From Actinomycetes bacterium (lineage in GTDB: Bacteria > Actinomycetota > Acidimicrobiia > Acidimicrobiales > Acidimicrobiaceae), in assembly GCA_021819205.1 (NCBI GenBank), contig JAKARV010000004.1, positions 50,557 to 114,556 on the forward strand: a stretch of 64,000 nucleotides of DNA. The letters run 5' to 3'. Below, piece after piece: positions 1 through 8,098 of the stretch. Under the pieces are notes generated by a model. That model was not told the DNA's origin, did no database searches, and saw nothing but the letters and a program-made list of their open reading frames with translations. The first letter of the stretch is position 1. Every line of letters starts with the position of its first letter. The position numbers were made by a program, and so were the translations under genes.

Positions 1-103
1 CGAACACCAGCGGTAATCCGGATCGCAGCCGCCACTCCAGCGCGGTCACTGTAGAGCCACCCAGTGCCCCCGCGAGCGCACCAGCCAGCATCCACCACAT
101 CAT
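1..103 (-). CDS. Prepilin peptidase (A24 family), N-terminal fragment
   Basis: An open frame starts at an ATG ending at position 103 (a second ATG follows at once) and runs off the left edge, giving 34 residues. It begins with a hydrophobic stretch, then Gly-Gly-Ser, then Glu-Trp-Arg-Leu, then Gly-Leu-Pro-Leu-Val-Phe. This matches the start of prepilin leader peptidases, where a first membrane helix with Gly-x-Ser is followed by Arg-Leu and a Val-Phe before the zinc-binding Cys residues, which would lie outside the window. The divergent gene at 272 encodes a type IV prepilin, the substrate of such enzymes, which supports the call. No clear ribosome binding site is seen. The fragment is too short for certainty. 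Confidence 0.45.
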   Translation of the reverse strand, partial: MMWWMLAGALAGALGGSTVTALEWRLRSGLPLVF

Positions 104-271
104 CTATCCATCGGCACATCGCAAGGAGGCTGAACCCAAGAGTTTTTCGGCACGTCTCCAACAAACACGACAAACCTTCCGAATTTCACTTAAGAACGAA
201 CATCCTACGTGTCGAAAACAAGCTTGGCTGGGAATCGACCCAGCCGTAAGACCTAGACCAAGGAGAAACGG

Positions 272-760
272 ATGTCTCGAATTGCCAAGGCGATCAAGAG
301 GGCGTCAGAGGACGGCTTTACTCTGATCGAACTCATGGTTGTTGTCCTCATCATTGGAATCCTGGCCGCAATCGCGATCCCCACTTTCCTCGGTGCTCGC
401 ACTTCGGCCCAGAACAAGGCGGCCGAGTCCGACCTTCGGAACCTGCTCACGTCGGAGTCGGTCGCGTACACCAACACTCAGGCGTACGCAGACGCGACCA
501 ATCTGGCCACGCTGGATCCGTCCTACACAAACCAGCTGAATAACGGGGTAATCACGGTCACCCTAGGCACTCCGGCCACCTACGTGTGCATGAGCGAAAA
601 GTCCGCTTCGGGAACCTACTTCGGCGTCGCGTCGGTGGCATCCACCCCCGGAACCGGCACCTACTACTACAGCGGCTCCTCCGCGCCCTCGTGCACCCAG
701 GACGCCACCACTGGAGCAATAACCGGATGGGACACCAGCGCGACCGCAGCCGGCTGGTAG
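272..760 (+). CDS. Type IV prepilin (PilA/pseudopilin family)
   Basis: This is a 162-residue protein with a textbook class III signal: a short basic leader, then Asp-Gly followed by Phe-Thr-Leu-Ile-Glu-Leu at about residues 16-21, then a hydrophobic helix of about 20 residues. Prepilin peptidase would cut between Gly and Phe and methylate the Phe, and the helix would pack in a pilus or pseudopilus core. The rest is a Thr/Ser/Tyr-rich globular domain with two Cys residues (about 106 and 141) that could form the C-terminal disulphide loop. The ATG is preceded by AAGGAG seven bases away. A probable prepilin peptidase gene diverges upstream, but no assembly ATPase is in view, so the type of filament is not known. 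Confidence 0.9.
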   Translation: MSRIAKAIKRASEDGFTLIELMVVVLIIGILAAIAIPTFLGARTSAQNKAAESDLRNLLTSESVAYTNTQAYADATNLATLDPSYTNQLNNGVITVTLGTPATYVCMSEKSASGTYFGVASVASTPGTGTYYYSGSSAPSCTQDATTGAITGWDTSATAAGW

Positions 761-774
761 CCGGGGAGGGTTGC

Positions 775-780
775 TAGACT
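775..780 (+). promoter_or_regulatory. Putative -10 box (TAGACT), leaderless start
   Basis: TAGACT ends eight bases before the GTG at 789, so transcription would begin at or next to that codon. The same arrangement recurs at several first genes in the window. Confidence 0.4.
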
Positions 781-788
781 CCCCACAG

Positions 789-1562
789 GTGTCGAAGCAT
801 CCTGCTCCCTTCATAGACGAGCCCGGGGTCTACAATCTGCGCCACCTTGGCGGCTACGAAATACCCGGCGACCAGATCATGCGAAAGGGCCTCCTTTTCC
901 GGTCGGAGGCCCTTTCCCGTATCGACAAGAAGCGCCAGCGCGAGCTCCTCGAACGGCTAAACGTAAAGCTGGTGGTGGACCTCCGAACCCCCGAGGAGAG
1001 GCGTCTCTTCGACCCCACCGAGATCCCGGAGGCAGCGGGGAGTCTGACGGTTCCCCTCCCCGACATCTCCCGTTTTGGCGCCGTCCCTCGAAGCCACCCG
1101 GAGTATCTGAAGCTTGCCTACCTCTCGATCCTGATGGAGCAGCCGCGACGGCTTTCGACCGTGCTCCACGCTCTCCTCGATCCGGCCAACTGGCCGGTCC
1201 TCTACCACTGTGCCGCAGGCAAGGACCGAACCGGGATCGTCTCGATGTTGTTGCTGGCCCTTGCTGGTGCCGACCGCGAAACCATCGCCCACGACTACGC
1301 CCTCACGGAACTTGCAGTTGCCAAAATCGTCGCCGAAGCGGGCGTGAACCCTTCAATCGACGTGATCCAGCTTCGGTCGCTCCCAACAGGCCTGGTCGGC
1401 TCTAGGCCGGAGACAGCTATTGCGGTCCTCGAGAAGCTCGACACGACTTTTGGCTCAGTCACCGACTACGCCGGCTTCCTCGGCATCCGCTCTAGCGAAG
1501 TGGACCGCTTCCAAAACGCCCTTATCGCCAGGGATGTTCCCCTAGCCCCCTTGTCGCCTTGA
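789..1562 (+). CDS. Tyrosine/dual-specificity phosphatase family protein
   Basis: The 257-residue product carries the P-loop signature His-Cys-x5-Arg (HCAAGKDRTG, Cys at about residue 141), the phosphocysteine active site of the low-specificity tyrosine phosphatases related to bacterial LipA/PtpB-type enzymes. The N-terminal part has the usual N-Leu-Arg-x-Leu-Gly-Gly-Tyr start followed by a Leu-Phe-Arg-Ser-Glu motif, and an Asp-Leu-Arg-x3-Glu segment that normally holds the general acid region. A TTG at 771 is also possible but sits one base from a GGGGAGGG run, which is too close for a ribosome site. GTG at 789 lies eight bases after TAGACT, so I prefer a leaderless start there. Substrate (protein, phosphoinositide or other) cannot be told. 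Confidence 0.85.
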   Translation: MSKHPAPFIDEPGVYNLRHLGGYEIPGDQIMRKGLLFRSEALSRIDKKRQRELLERLNVKLVVDLRTPEERRLFDPTEIPEAAGSLTVPLPDISRFGAVPRSHPEYLKLAYLSILMEQPRRLSTVLHALLDPANWPVLYHCAAGKDRTGIVSMLLLALAGADRETIAHDYALTELAVAKIVAEAGVNPSIDVIQLRSLPTGLVGSRPETAIAVLEKLDTTFGSVTDYAGFLGIRSSEVDRFQNALIARDVPLAPLSP

Positions 1563-1859
1563 GCCCCTTCGAGCTGGACACATACCGGGGTAGGGTCAAG
1601 AGTCGTAGCCGTTGACCGGCGACTTGGCACTTCGGATCTTGGGCTGTTATGCGAATCCGCTCCAACAAATGGTGGCAAAACCGGCAGCTCCAAGGCCGAT
1701 GCGGAACTACAGGATGCAAATCATTTCGTACAATGATGGCAAAGCAACCTCTTGCCACCACGAAAAGTGGAAGCTAGCAAGATCGCCCTTTACCCGGGGC
1801 CCATAACCGGCAACAACCACCCGGATTTAGGCGTTCGCTAGAAGTAGCCGGGTTTTCCG
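1563..1859. other. Intergenic stretch, no gene seen
   Basis: Only a 64-residue frame without family resemblance or ribosome site is present. A weak hairpin (ACCCGG with CCGGGT, long loop, then TTTT) near 1817-1856 might end transcription of the phosphatase gene, but the stem is only about six pairs. Confidence 0.4.
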
Positions 1860-2333
1860 CTAGTTGCGGTCGCCGTCGCAACGAGCCGAATCGAGGTGGG
1901 CGAGGAGCGCGCTCAACTCCTCAAGCTCTGCACGATTAAGCTTGGAACCAAGCTCCGCACGGAGCACTCGGTGGAAGATCGGCAAGCCGGTTAGCAGTTT
2001 CTCGCTTCCATCAGCGGTTATTACCGCGTAAGTTCCCCGCCTGTCGGTCGGGCAGCTTCGCCTCTTGACCCAACCGAGCGCACACAGAGAATCGATCCGG
2101 CGGGACAGCGCCGATCGCGACAGCAGCGTCCTCTCTGCGAGCTCCGAAAGCCGCATCGAACCGTCAGCCGACTCCCCAAGAATGGCGAGAACTTCAAAAT
2201 CGCCGAAACCAATACCACACCCTGCCATCAGCGCTTCGTCCAAACACCACTCGAAGTGCGACCGGACCGCAAACAGCGATCGGTACACATCGACTTCGAT
2301 GTCCGTAAAAGCTCTGCTCAACATTTCTCCCAT
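1860..2333 (-). CDS. MarR-family transcriptional regulator
   Basis: This is a 157-residue protein with the MarR winged-helix layout: N-terminal helices, then a segment Arg-Leu-Ser-Glu-Leu-Ala-Glu followed by Leu-Leu-Ser-Arg-Ser-Ala-Leu-Ser-Arg-Arg-Ile (recognition helix, about residues 60-80), and a wing containing Asp-Arg-Arg-Gly. The start is put at the ATG ending at 2333; a longer frame from 2495 would run through the divergent gene. It faces a YceI gene and the 69-base gap holds a near-perfect palindrome over both predicted -10 boxes, so it likely represses itself and the YceI gene. MarR proteins usually respond to small phenolic ligands or oxidation, but the inducer cannot be read from sequence. 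Confidence 0.88.
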   Translation of the reverse strand: MGEMLSRAFTDIEVDVYRSLFAVRSHFEWCLDEALMAGCGIGFGDFEVLAILGESADGSMRLSELAERTLLSRSALSRRIDSLCALGWVKRRSCPTDRRGTYAVITADGSEKLLTGLPIFHRVLRAELGSKLNRAELEELSALLAHLDSARCDGDRN

Positions 2334-2349
2334 ATACTTGCAGATGCAA

Positions 2350-2377
2350 CTACTATTACTATATACTTTTATCGTAG
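2350..2377. promoter_or_regulatory. Palindromic operator over divergent -10 boxes (MarR/YceI)
   Basis: A 28-base imperfect palindrome begins with CTAC and ends with GTAG, with further matched AT and TATA positions in each half. It contains TATACT at 2362-2367 (plus, towards YceI) and TATAGT on the minus strand (2358-2363, towards the MarR gene). Position and symmetry fit a MarR-family site that blocks both promoters. Confidence 0.6.
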
Positions 2378-2402
2378 CGGAAATAATCAGAAGGAGAGAA
2401 GC

Positions 2403-2957
2403 ATGCCTACGATCAGCGCGAAGGACCTCGGAATCGACACCGGAAAGTGGAGCGGCGACGCGGCCCATTCCAGTGTAGAGTTTGTCGTCCGCCACATGAT
2501 GGTGTCAAAGGTAAGGGGCCACTTCCAGAAGTTTGAAGTGGAAGCCAATGTTGCCGACGATGTGACCAAAAGCACCGTCAGCGCCACGATCTACGTCGAC
2601 TCTATAACCACCCGAGATGAGGCTCGAGATGCACACCTGAAGAGCGCCGACTTTTTCGAGGCCGACAAGCACGACACAATCACCTTCAACTCCACTTCGA
2701 TTCGCCCGGACGGCGACGACTGGGTTCTCTCCGGCGACTTGACCATCCGCGGAGTCACTCAGCCGGTAGACCTTGCCCTTGAGTTCAACGGCACCTCGCC
2801 CGATCCCTACGGCGGTGTTCGCTCCGGTTTCAGCGCACACGGGGAACTCTCGCGATCGGCCTTCGGCCTGGAGTGGAACGCCGCGCTAGAGACTGGCGGC
2901 GTCATCGTAAGCGACAAGGTGACGATCGCCCTCGAGATGGAGCTGGTAAAGGCGTAG
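2403..2957 (+). CDS. YceI-family periplasmic/secreted lipid-binding protein
   Basis: The 184-residue protein is a YceI-like domain throughout: Trp-Ser-Gly-Asp-Ala-Ala-His-Ser-Ser-Val-Glu-Phe near the N terminus, Val-Arg-His-Met-Met, a Gly-His-Phe segment, the Asp-x4-Asp-x-His-Leu-Lys-Ser-Ala-Asp-Phe-Phe motif in the middle, and Gly-Asp-Leu-Thr-Ile-Arg-Gly-Val-Thr. The fold is a lipocalin-like beta barrel that binds polyisoprenoid or other amphipathic molecules. No signal peptide is seen, so it is probably cytoplasmic, as in many actinobacteria. ATG at 2403 follows AAGGAGAGAAGC. It is probably controlled by the divergent MarR regulator and ends at a strong terminator. Confidence 0.92.
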   Translation: MPTISAKDLGIDTGKWSGDAAHSSVEFVVRHMMVSKVRGHFQKFEVEANVADDVTKSTVSATIYVDSITTRDEARDAHLKSADFFEADKHDTITFNSTSIRPDGDDWVLSGDLTIRGVTQPVDLALEFNGTSPDPYGGVRSGFSAHGELSRSAFGLEWNAALETGGVIVSDKVTIALEMELVKA

Positions 2958-2978
2958 CTTCACTCCTCTAGAAACAGT

Positions 2979-3018
2979 AGCGCTGCGGGTCCGGAAGTAC
3001 CAGACCCGCAGCGCTTTT
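2979..3018 (+). terminator. Rho-independent terminator after YceI gene
   Basis: A perfect 13-base stem (AGCGCTGCGGGTC with its complement, loop of 11 bases at 2992-3002) is followed by TTT. It lies just after the YceI stop and before the convergent Nfu gene. Confidence 0.85.
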
Positions 3019-3044
3019 GACTCAAGACAATCCCCGAGTGCCAG

Positions 3045-3659
3045 CTATTTTTTCGCTGGCTGGTAGTACGGATTGTTGCCCGCCGCGTGGTTGGTCACGT
3101 CAACAACTTGCTCAATCTCGGGAACGGCTTCCTGGATCGCCGTCGCGATCCCCTGCGAGAGAGTGACCGCGGCAAGTCCGCATCCCTGGCACCCTCCACC
3201 CATGAGGACGTATGCTTTAGATCCGACGACGCCAACCAGCTCGGCATAGCCTCCGTGGGCGGCGATCGACGGATTCACGTCCGAGTCGAGTATGCCACTA
3301 ACTTTGAGGGCAATATCGCTGGTGAGCGCCTCGGGTCCAAAGTCGGGAAAGTTCTCCGCTCTCTCCGGAACGTTAGGGTTGGCGATGGAGAGTTCCCCAT
3401 CGTCTCCGATATCCAGAGTCGCCCCGTCGAGGGCAGACGCAAAGTCGGCAGGTATGACAACTTTGACCTCGCCCACCTCGACTACCAAGTCCCCAGAACC
3501 GCGGAAACCAAACTCCTGGAAAAAAACGTCATAGCTGTATGATCTGCCGTCATCACCAGCTACCTCTATCCAGAGAGCCAGCTTCTCGGGAGACTCCTCC
3601 TCGCTAAGAGCTTCCTTCACGTATCCCGCAGCTTCGGCCGTAACCACGAAAGACGCCAC
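3045..3659 (-). CDS. NfuA-type Fe-S cluster carrier
   Basis: The 204-residue protein has two domains. Residues about 1-105 resemble a degenerate A-type (HesB/IscA) domain without the usual Cys residues. Residues about 115-195 are a NifU-like C-terminal domain with the Cys-x2-Cys cluster site in GGGCQGCG. This is the architecture of E. coli NfuA, which hands 4Fe-4S clusters to client enzymes. LipA, ThiC and the radical SAM protein in this window are the sort of client it could serve, but that is inference. The start is GTG at 3659 with GGAGG six bases upstream. It converges on the YceI terminator and has no Fe-S neighbours. Confidence 0.85.
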   Translation of the reverse strand: MASFVVTAEAAGYVKEALSEEESPEKLALWIEVAGDDGRSYSYDVFFQEFGFRGSGDLVVEVGEVKVVIPADFASALDGATLDIGDDGELSIANPNVPERAENFPDFGPEALTSDIALKVSGILDSDVNPSIAAHGGYAELVGVVGSKAYVLMGGGCQGCGLAAVTLSQGIATAIQEAVPEIEQVVDVTNHAAGNNPYYQPAKK

Positions 3660-3704
3660 AGCTTACCTCCCTCGGCACGACGGCCACTACAAGTTTAGAC
3701 GGAT

Positions 3705-3710
3705 TAACAT
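3705..3710 (+). promoter_or_regulatory. Putative -10 box (TAACAT), leaderless start
   Basis: TAACAT ends eight bases before the ATG at 3719, which lacks a ribosome binding site. Confidence 0.35.
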
Positions 3711-3718
3711 CCTAGCCA

Positions 3719-4936
3719 ATGGCCAAGATAGTCATGGTGGTGCCGGCGCACAGCTACCGCTCCGAAGCCTTTCTGGAGGCGGCGGCCCGGGCTGGCCACG
3801 AACTCCTTTTGGTAACCGATGCGCAAGTACCGGTTGCCAAGTCAATCTGGCAGGTGAAGATGCTCAACCTCGACGCTTCGGCAACTGCAGACCTCTCCCG
3901 CCACCTTGAGTCCCACCACCCAGACTTGGTTTTCGGCGTCGACGAGCAGTCGATTGACTTGGCCGCGGCCCTCAGCGACGAACTGGGGCTCACCCGTGGG
4001 AGAAGCAGCGCAATCCGGGCGGCCAACAACAAGGCAGCTTTCCGAGAGCAACTTGCCAAGGCCGAACTGCCCCAGCCGCGTTACCTCCTTGCCAGCTTGG
4101 ACGAGCTCATCTCCGAAGCCAGCGACGATCTCCACTCCCGAATTGCGGCGCTAGGAGACGATCTGGTGATAAAACCCACGAATTGCACCGCCTCCCGCGG
4201 GGTGATCAGAACCAGCCGCACGACACTAGGCGACGCCGCTCGCCTGCTCAAACACGGACTCGGCCAAGACACTCCGGTGCTGTTGGAGGAGTACCTAGAT
4301 GGGGACGAGTACGCCATCGAGGCTATCGTCTCAGGTCGCGAACTCGAAATTCTCGATGTCTTCGCCAAGCCCGGGATCGGCGCCGGGCCCTACTTCTGGG
4401 AAACTTTTTACGTGGGGACCGCGCACATCTCCAAGGAGCAGCTTGGAGATGTCCATGCGTTGCTTAGGCGCGCCACCACCACCCTCTCCCTTGAGGACAC
4501 CCCGATCCACGCAGAGCTGAAAATGACCGCCTCCGGCCCGAAGCTCCTCGAAATGGCGCCGAGAACCATCGGTGGCAAGTGTTCCGCCTCGCTCCGCTTT
4601 GCCGGGGGGCGCCGCCTTGAGGACGTAGTCCTCGATCGAGCCCTAGGCATCAGATCGAGCGCAAAGGCCCGCCTTAGGCCCCACGGAATCTACATGATCG
4701 CCACCCCTGGCGATGGTGTATTCGAACGGGTAAACGGAATTGATGCGTGCCTCGAAATCCCCGGCGTCACGGGCCTCGAGATCACCGCCAAACCCGGAAC
4801 CGCGGTGTATGCACCTCCATTCACCCTCGGGTATCTTGGATTCGTTTTTGCCGAGGGGCGCAGTCACCAGGAAGTTCTGACGGCCCTGCAACGGGCAAGG
4901 GACACGCTCGAGCCGGTGGTCCGACCGCCCAACTAG
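3719..4936 (+). CDS. ATP-grasp domain ligase
   Basis: This 405-residue protein has an N-terminal Rossmann-like pre-ATP-grasp segment (Val-Val-Pro-Ala-His-Ser-Tyr-Arg at 7-14), then ATP-grasp elements: Asn-Lys-Ala-Ala-Phe-Arg (about 104-109), a Val-Ile-Lys-Pro-Thr lysine strand (about 152), Leu-Glu-Glu-Tyr-Leu-Asp-Gly-Asp-Glu-Tyr (about 190-199) and the metal-binding His-Ala-Glu-Leu-Lys ... Leu-Glu-Met-Ala-Pro-Arg (about 265-281). It groups with the biotin-carboxylase-like/L-amino-acid ligase set that forms amide bonds through acyl phosphates. It sits 12 bases before a radical SAM gene, so the two are one operon and probably one pathway. Substrate unknown. Confidence 0.85.
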   Translation: MAKIVMVVPAHSYRSEAFLEAAARAGHELLLVTDAQVPVAKSIWQVKMLNLDASATADLSRHLESHHPDLVFGVDEQSIDLAAALSDELGLTRGRSSAIRAANNKAAFREQLAKAELPQPRYLLASLDELISEASDDLHSRIAALGDDLVIKPTNCTASRGVIRTSRTTLGDAARLLKHGLGQDTPVLLEEYLDGDEYAIEAIVSGRELEILDVFAKPGIGAGPYFWETFYVGTAHISKEQLGDVHALLRRATTTLSLEDTPIHAELKMTASGPKLLEMAPRTIGGKCSASLRFAGGRRLEDVVLDRALGIRSSAKARLRPHGIYMIATPGDGVFERVNGIDACLEIPGVTGLEITAKPGTAVYAPPFTLGYLGFVFAEGRSHQEVLTALQRARDTLEPVVRPPN

Positions 4937-4948
4937 GCTGGCCGGAAG

Positions 4949-6268
4949 ATGCAAACCATCCTCGTCTCCACCTACGACCTTGGCCACCAACCCCAAATCG
5001 GGGCGGAACTGGCGGCGATCTGCGAAAATCTTGCGGTAGTCGACCTGACCAGGGATGCCAACAACGTCGACCTCTCCGGCGCTGAAAGGGTGATCATAAC
5101 CGCACCGATGTTCACCGGCTCCATCGCCGCCCGGGAGTTCATCGAGAGCCACCAGGACGATCTGGTAGGCATACCAGTGGTGTTGGCCGGCCTGTACGCT
5201 TCGGTCCTCGAGGAGGCGCTCGATCCCGATCTCAGGAAACGGCTCATCCTTCACGCCCTGAACCGGTTCCGGCCGTCGGATCTCCTCGGGTCGCTAGAAG
5301 GCGGCGACGTTGCGCCGCCAACGGCGAAGAGGGAGTATCGGACCAATCGGAGGAGCTTGCTGCCGCTGACGAGTTACCGCAAGGTGCTTGCACGCGGCGT
5401 CGAGGTCACCAGCGGCTATGTCGAGGCTTCCGTCGGGTGCCGGCACCGGTGCCTGCACTGCCCGGTAGCCGCAGTCTGGGGCGGCCGAATCGCGGTAAAC
5501 GACCGGGACGGAGTCCTAGCCGACATCGAAGAGCAGTACCGGCTTGGCGCGCGCCACATTAGCTTCGGTGATCCCGACTTTTTCAATGCCCCCCGCCATA
5601 CGATCCCCATCATCGAAGAGGCGCACCGGCGCTTCGAGGAGCTGACCTTCGACATCACCGTGAAGGTATCCGAGCTGGTAAAGCATGAGGCATGGCTGGA
5701 CACCCTCGCCGAAAGCGGACTAGCGTTCGTCATCTCTGCGGTGGAGAGCCTGAGCCCGATGGTTCTGGAGCATCTGGGCAAGGGTCACACCCCGGAGGAG
5801 GTGTTTCGAGCCCGCGATATCCTGTTCGCGCGCAACATCGGCATGCACCCAACCTTCGTCCCATTCACCCCGTGGACCACCCGCGAGGACATACTCGACA
5901 TTCTCGACTTTGTCTGGACCTCCCACCTGGAAGATGTTGTCGAGCCGGTCCAGTACTCGATCGAGCTTTTAATCCCCCCAAACTCGCTGATCGATCGGTC
6001 CCAAGAGGGCTTTCTCGACTACGATACCGGCATCATGGGTTACCCATTCTCGTACCGCGATCCCTCGCTTCTACCGCTCCAGCAGCACATCGCCAGCCTC
6101 GCCTCCGAGTGTGGCGGCGGCGGATACGCGGAAATCTTCGAAAAGATCTACTCCATATCGGAAGCGGAGTTGGGCAGGACCAAGCGCGTGGCACGCCCAG
6201 ATCGTCGGGCACCTGATCCGGTGATTGTGACCGAACCGTGGTTCTGCTGCGCCGCCCCCGTCAGGTAG
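4949..6268 (+). CDS. Radical SAM protein with C-terminal Cys-Cys tail
   Basis: The 439-residue protein has an N-terminal domain of about 130 residues that resembles B12-binding or flavodoxin-like folds but lacks a clear B12 motif. The radical SAM Cys-x3-Cys-x2-Cys follows at C164/C168/C171 (GCRHRCLHC), with Gly-Asp-Pro-Asp-Phe-Phe-Asn after it. The last residues read Glu-Pro-Trp-Phe-Cys-Cys-Ala-Ala-Pro-Val-Arg, with Cys 433 and 434. From memory this resembles the named family of radical SAM proteins ending in CUAEP or CCAEP; here both codons are TGC, so no selenocysteine is needed, and Glu is replaced by Ala. The upstream ATP-grasp gene is 12 bases away. The reaction is unknown. Confidence 0.85.
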   Translation: MQTILVSTYDLGHQPQIGAELAAICENLAVVDLTRDANNVDLSGAERVIITAPMFTGSIAAREFIESHQDDLVGIPVVLAGLYASVLEEALDPDLRKRLILHALNRFRPSDLLGSLEGGDVAPPTAKREYRTNRRSLLPLTSYRKVLARGVEVTSGYVEASVGCRHRCLHCPVAAVWGGRIAVNDRDGVLADIEEQYRLGARHISFGDPDFFNAPRHTIPIIEEAHRRFEELTFDITVKVSELVKHEAWLDTLAESGLAFVISAVESLSPMVLEHLGKGHTPEEVFRARDILFARNIGMHPTFVPFTPWTTREDILDILDFVWTSHLEDVVEPVQYSIELLIPPNSLIDRSQEGFLDYDTGIMGYPFSYRDPSLLPLQQHIASLASECGGGGYAEIFEKIYSISEAELGRTKRVARPDRRAPDPVIVTEPWFCCAAPVR

Positions 6269-6274
6269 CGCCGG

Positions 6275-8098
6275 ATGGTGCCGCTGCTAGACGGACTCGA
6301 CGCCGAACAGTTGCTCGCGGTCACCACCCCGAGCCCGCTTTTGATCATCGCTCCCGCGGGTTCCGGAAAGACGAGAGTCCTCACCAGGCGAATAGCCCAC
6401 CAGATCGAGAGCGGAGAGATCCGCGCCCAAGAGACGCTGGCGATAAGCTTTACCCGCGCAGCGGCCTTCGAGATGCGGCGGCGCTTGAGCCGGCTCACCG
6501 AGGGCCCGCCACCCAGCTGCGGGACCTTCCACTCCCTGGCGCTCCGAACGCTAAAGGAACACGCTCGCCTTACGGGACGTCCCATGCCACGCGTGATCGA
6601 CTCCTCCGACAACTTTCTCCGTCAAGCCATCGGAGGAGCCCACGACTCCCAACCGATCTTCCAGGAGATTGTCAGGGCCCGAGCAGAGGACTTCACTGCC
6701 GAAACCTACTCGGCGCTTACCGCACCGCTCAACGCAACGGTTGATCTCAAGGCGGCAAAAACCGCTTTCGCCCGCTTCGATAACCTTCGTAGACGCCAGG
6801 GGGTTATGGACCTCACCGACCTGGTAAGCGCCGCGACCCGGGTGTTGCGTAACGGCGATTCGAACGCCTTCCGGTTGAGGCTCGGAGCAAAGTGGGTGTT
6901 CGTCGACGAGTTTCAGGACTTGAACCGCTCCCAACTCGGCATTCTCGAAGCTTGGCTTGGACCGGAACTCGGGGGCTTGACCGCAGTCGGCGACCCCAAC
7001 CAGGCGATCTTCCGGTTCAACGGCTCCGACCCGAGCCTACTAACCGAGTTACACCAACGGATTCCCACGCTCAACCGGGTCCGGCTGCGGATTAACTACC
7101 GCTCGACGCCGGCAATAGTTGCCGCCGCCAACCGGGTCATCGGACACCAAGTAGCTAACGCCTCCCGGAGGGGCGGCTCCGATCCCCTCTTCGAAGGGCA
7201 CCCGAGCAAAGAAGCAGAGGCAAAGAGCGCTGTCTCGCGAATTCGTGAACTCAAGTACCTTGGCGTGCCTTACGGAGAGATGGCAATTCTTGCCCGAACG
7301 GCAAAGGGGCTGGAGAGCGCGATGGCGGAGCTAAATCGCCTAGGCATAGCGCACACTACGCCGGGGGTGAGCACGCTTGCCTCGGCTCCAACCACCAAAA
7401 GGCTTTTTGCCGCGCTCAGAGCTGCCGGGGCCACCATCACCGAGGTTTGCGACACCATCGAAGCCGAGATCGCCAATGACCCGCCGCTCCCCGAGAGGGC
7501 TGTCCTCTCTCGGCTCCACGCGCTGGCGACGGAGACCCGAAGGCACGAGCCGGAGTTGGACTGGGCAGGATTCTTTGAGGTGGTCCAGGCGGACAGGAGC
7601 AGCTCAGCCGATCTTGTAAATTTAGCCACCTTCCACGGGGCAAAGGGATTGCAGTGGTTTCATGTCCACCTTGTCCAGGTCGGAGACGGGATGGTCCCGC
7701 ATCGGCTGGCGCGCTCGCCTGAGAATCTGGCCGAAGAGCGCCGCCTTCTTTACGTGGCAATGACCAGGGCAACCGACTCCCTCACACTCAGCTGGTCGCC
7801 GGCACGCTCGAGAAGCCGGTTCTTGGAGGGCTTTATTCCACCATCCGCCACAGCCATGGCGGGAGAGTCGGCCGCCAAACGGCAGCCAAGACCTCCACAC
7901 CCAGCGGAGAGATGGCGAGCACAGACCGCACGCGCCCGGCGAATTCCTGCCAACTTGCTGCTGAGCGATAGTGAGATTCTTGCCATCAAGCGTATTGGGG
8001 CCACTTCAGACGCTGCGCTGCAGAGCTGCCTTCACGGCTCGCTCACCGCAACTTCCGCACTTCTCCGTTCCGAACTGCTGGCTGCGCTCAATCGTTGA
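6275..8098 (+). CDS. uvrD2: UvrD/PcrA-like DNA helicase (UvrD2-like, with HRDC-like tail)
   Basis: The 607-residue protein shows superfamily 1A helicase motifs in order: Walker A in APAGSGKTRVLTRRI (about 28-42), motif Ia in SFTRAAAFEMRRRL, Walker B in FVDEFQDLNRSQ (about 209-220), motif III GDPNQAIFRFNG, motif IV INYRSTPAI, motif V TFHGAKGLQW, and motif VI RRLLYVAMTRA (about 498-508). The last 65 residues (Arg-Trp-Arg-x6-Arg-Arg-Ile-Pro-Ala-Asn-Leu-Leu-Leu-Ser-Asp) resemble a degenerate HRDC domain, as in actinobacterial UvrD2. It would unwind DNA 3'-to-5' in repair. It starts six bases after the radical SAM stop and may be co-transcribed, though a shared role is doubtful. Confidence 0.88.
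   Translation: MVPLLDGLDAEQLLAVTTPSPLLIIAPAGSGKTRVLTRRIAHQIESGEIRAQETLAISFTRAAAFEMRRRLSRLTEGPPPSCGTFHSLALRTLKEHARLTGRPMPRVIDSSDNFLRQAIGGAHDSQPIFQEIVRARAEDFTAETYSALTAPLNATVDLKAAKTAFARFDNLRRRQGVMDLTDLVSAATRVLRNGDSNAFRLRLGAKWVFVDEFQDLNRSQLGILEAWLGPELGGLTAVGDPNQAIFRFNGSDPSLLTELHQRIPTLNRVRLRINYRSTPAIVAAANRVIGHQVANASRRGGSDPLFEGHPSKEAEAKSAVSRIRELKYLGVPYGEMAILARTAKGLESAMAELNRLGIAHTTPGVSTLASAPTTKRLFAALRAAGATITEVCDTIEAEIANDPPLPERAVLSRLHALATETRRHEPELDWAGFFEVVQADRSSSADLVNLATFHGAKGLQWFHVHLVQVGDGMVPHRLARSPENLAEERRLLYVAMTRATDSLTLSWSPARSRSRFLEGFIPPSATAMAGESAAKRQPRPPHPAERWRAQTARARRIPANLLLSDSEILAIKRIGATSDAALQSCLHGSLTATSALLRSELLAALNR

Noticed and set aside
1612..1806. A 64-residue plus-strand frame
   Set aside because: No ribosome site, no family signal and composition typical of non-coding DNA.
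6242..6268. Selenocysteine in the radical SAM tail
   Set aside because: Both tail codons are TGC, not TGA, so ordinary cysteine is encoded.
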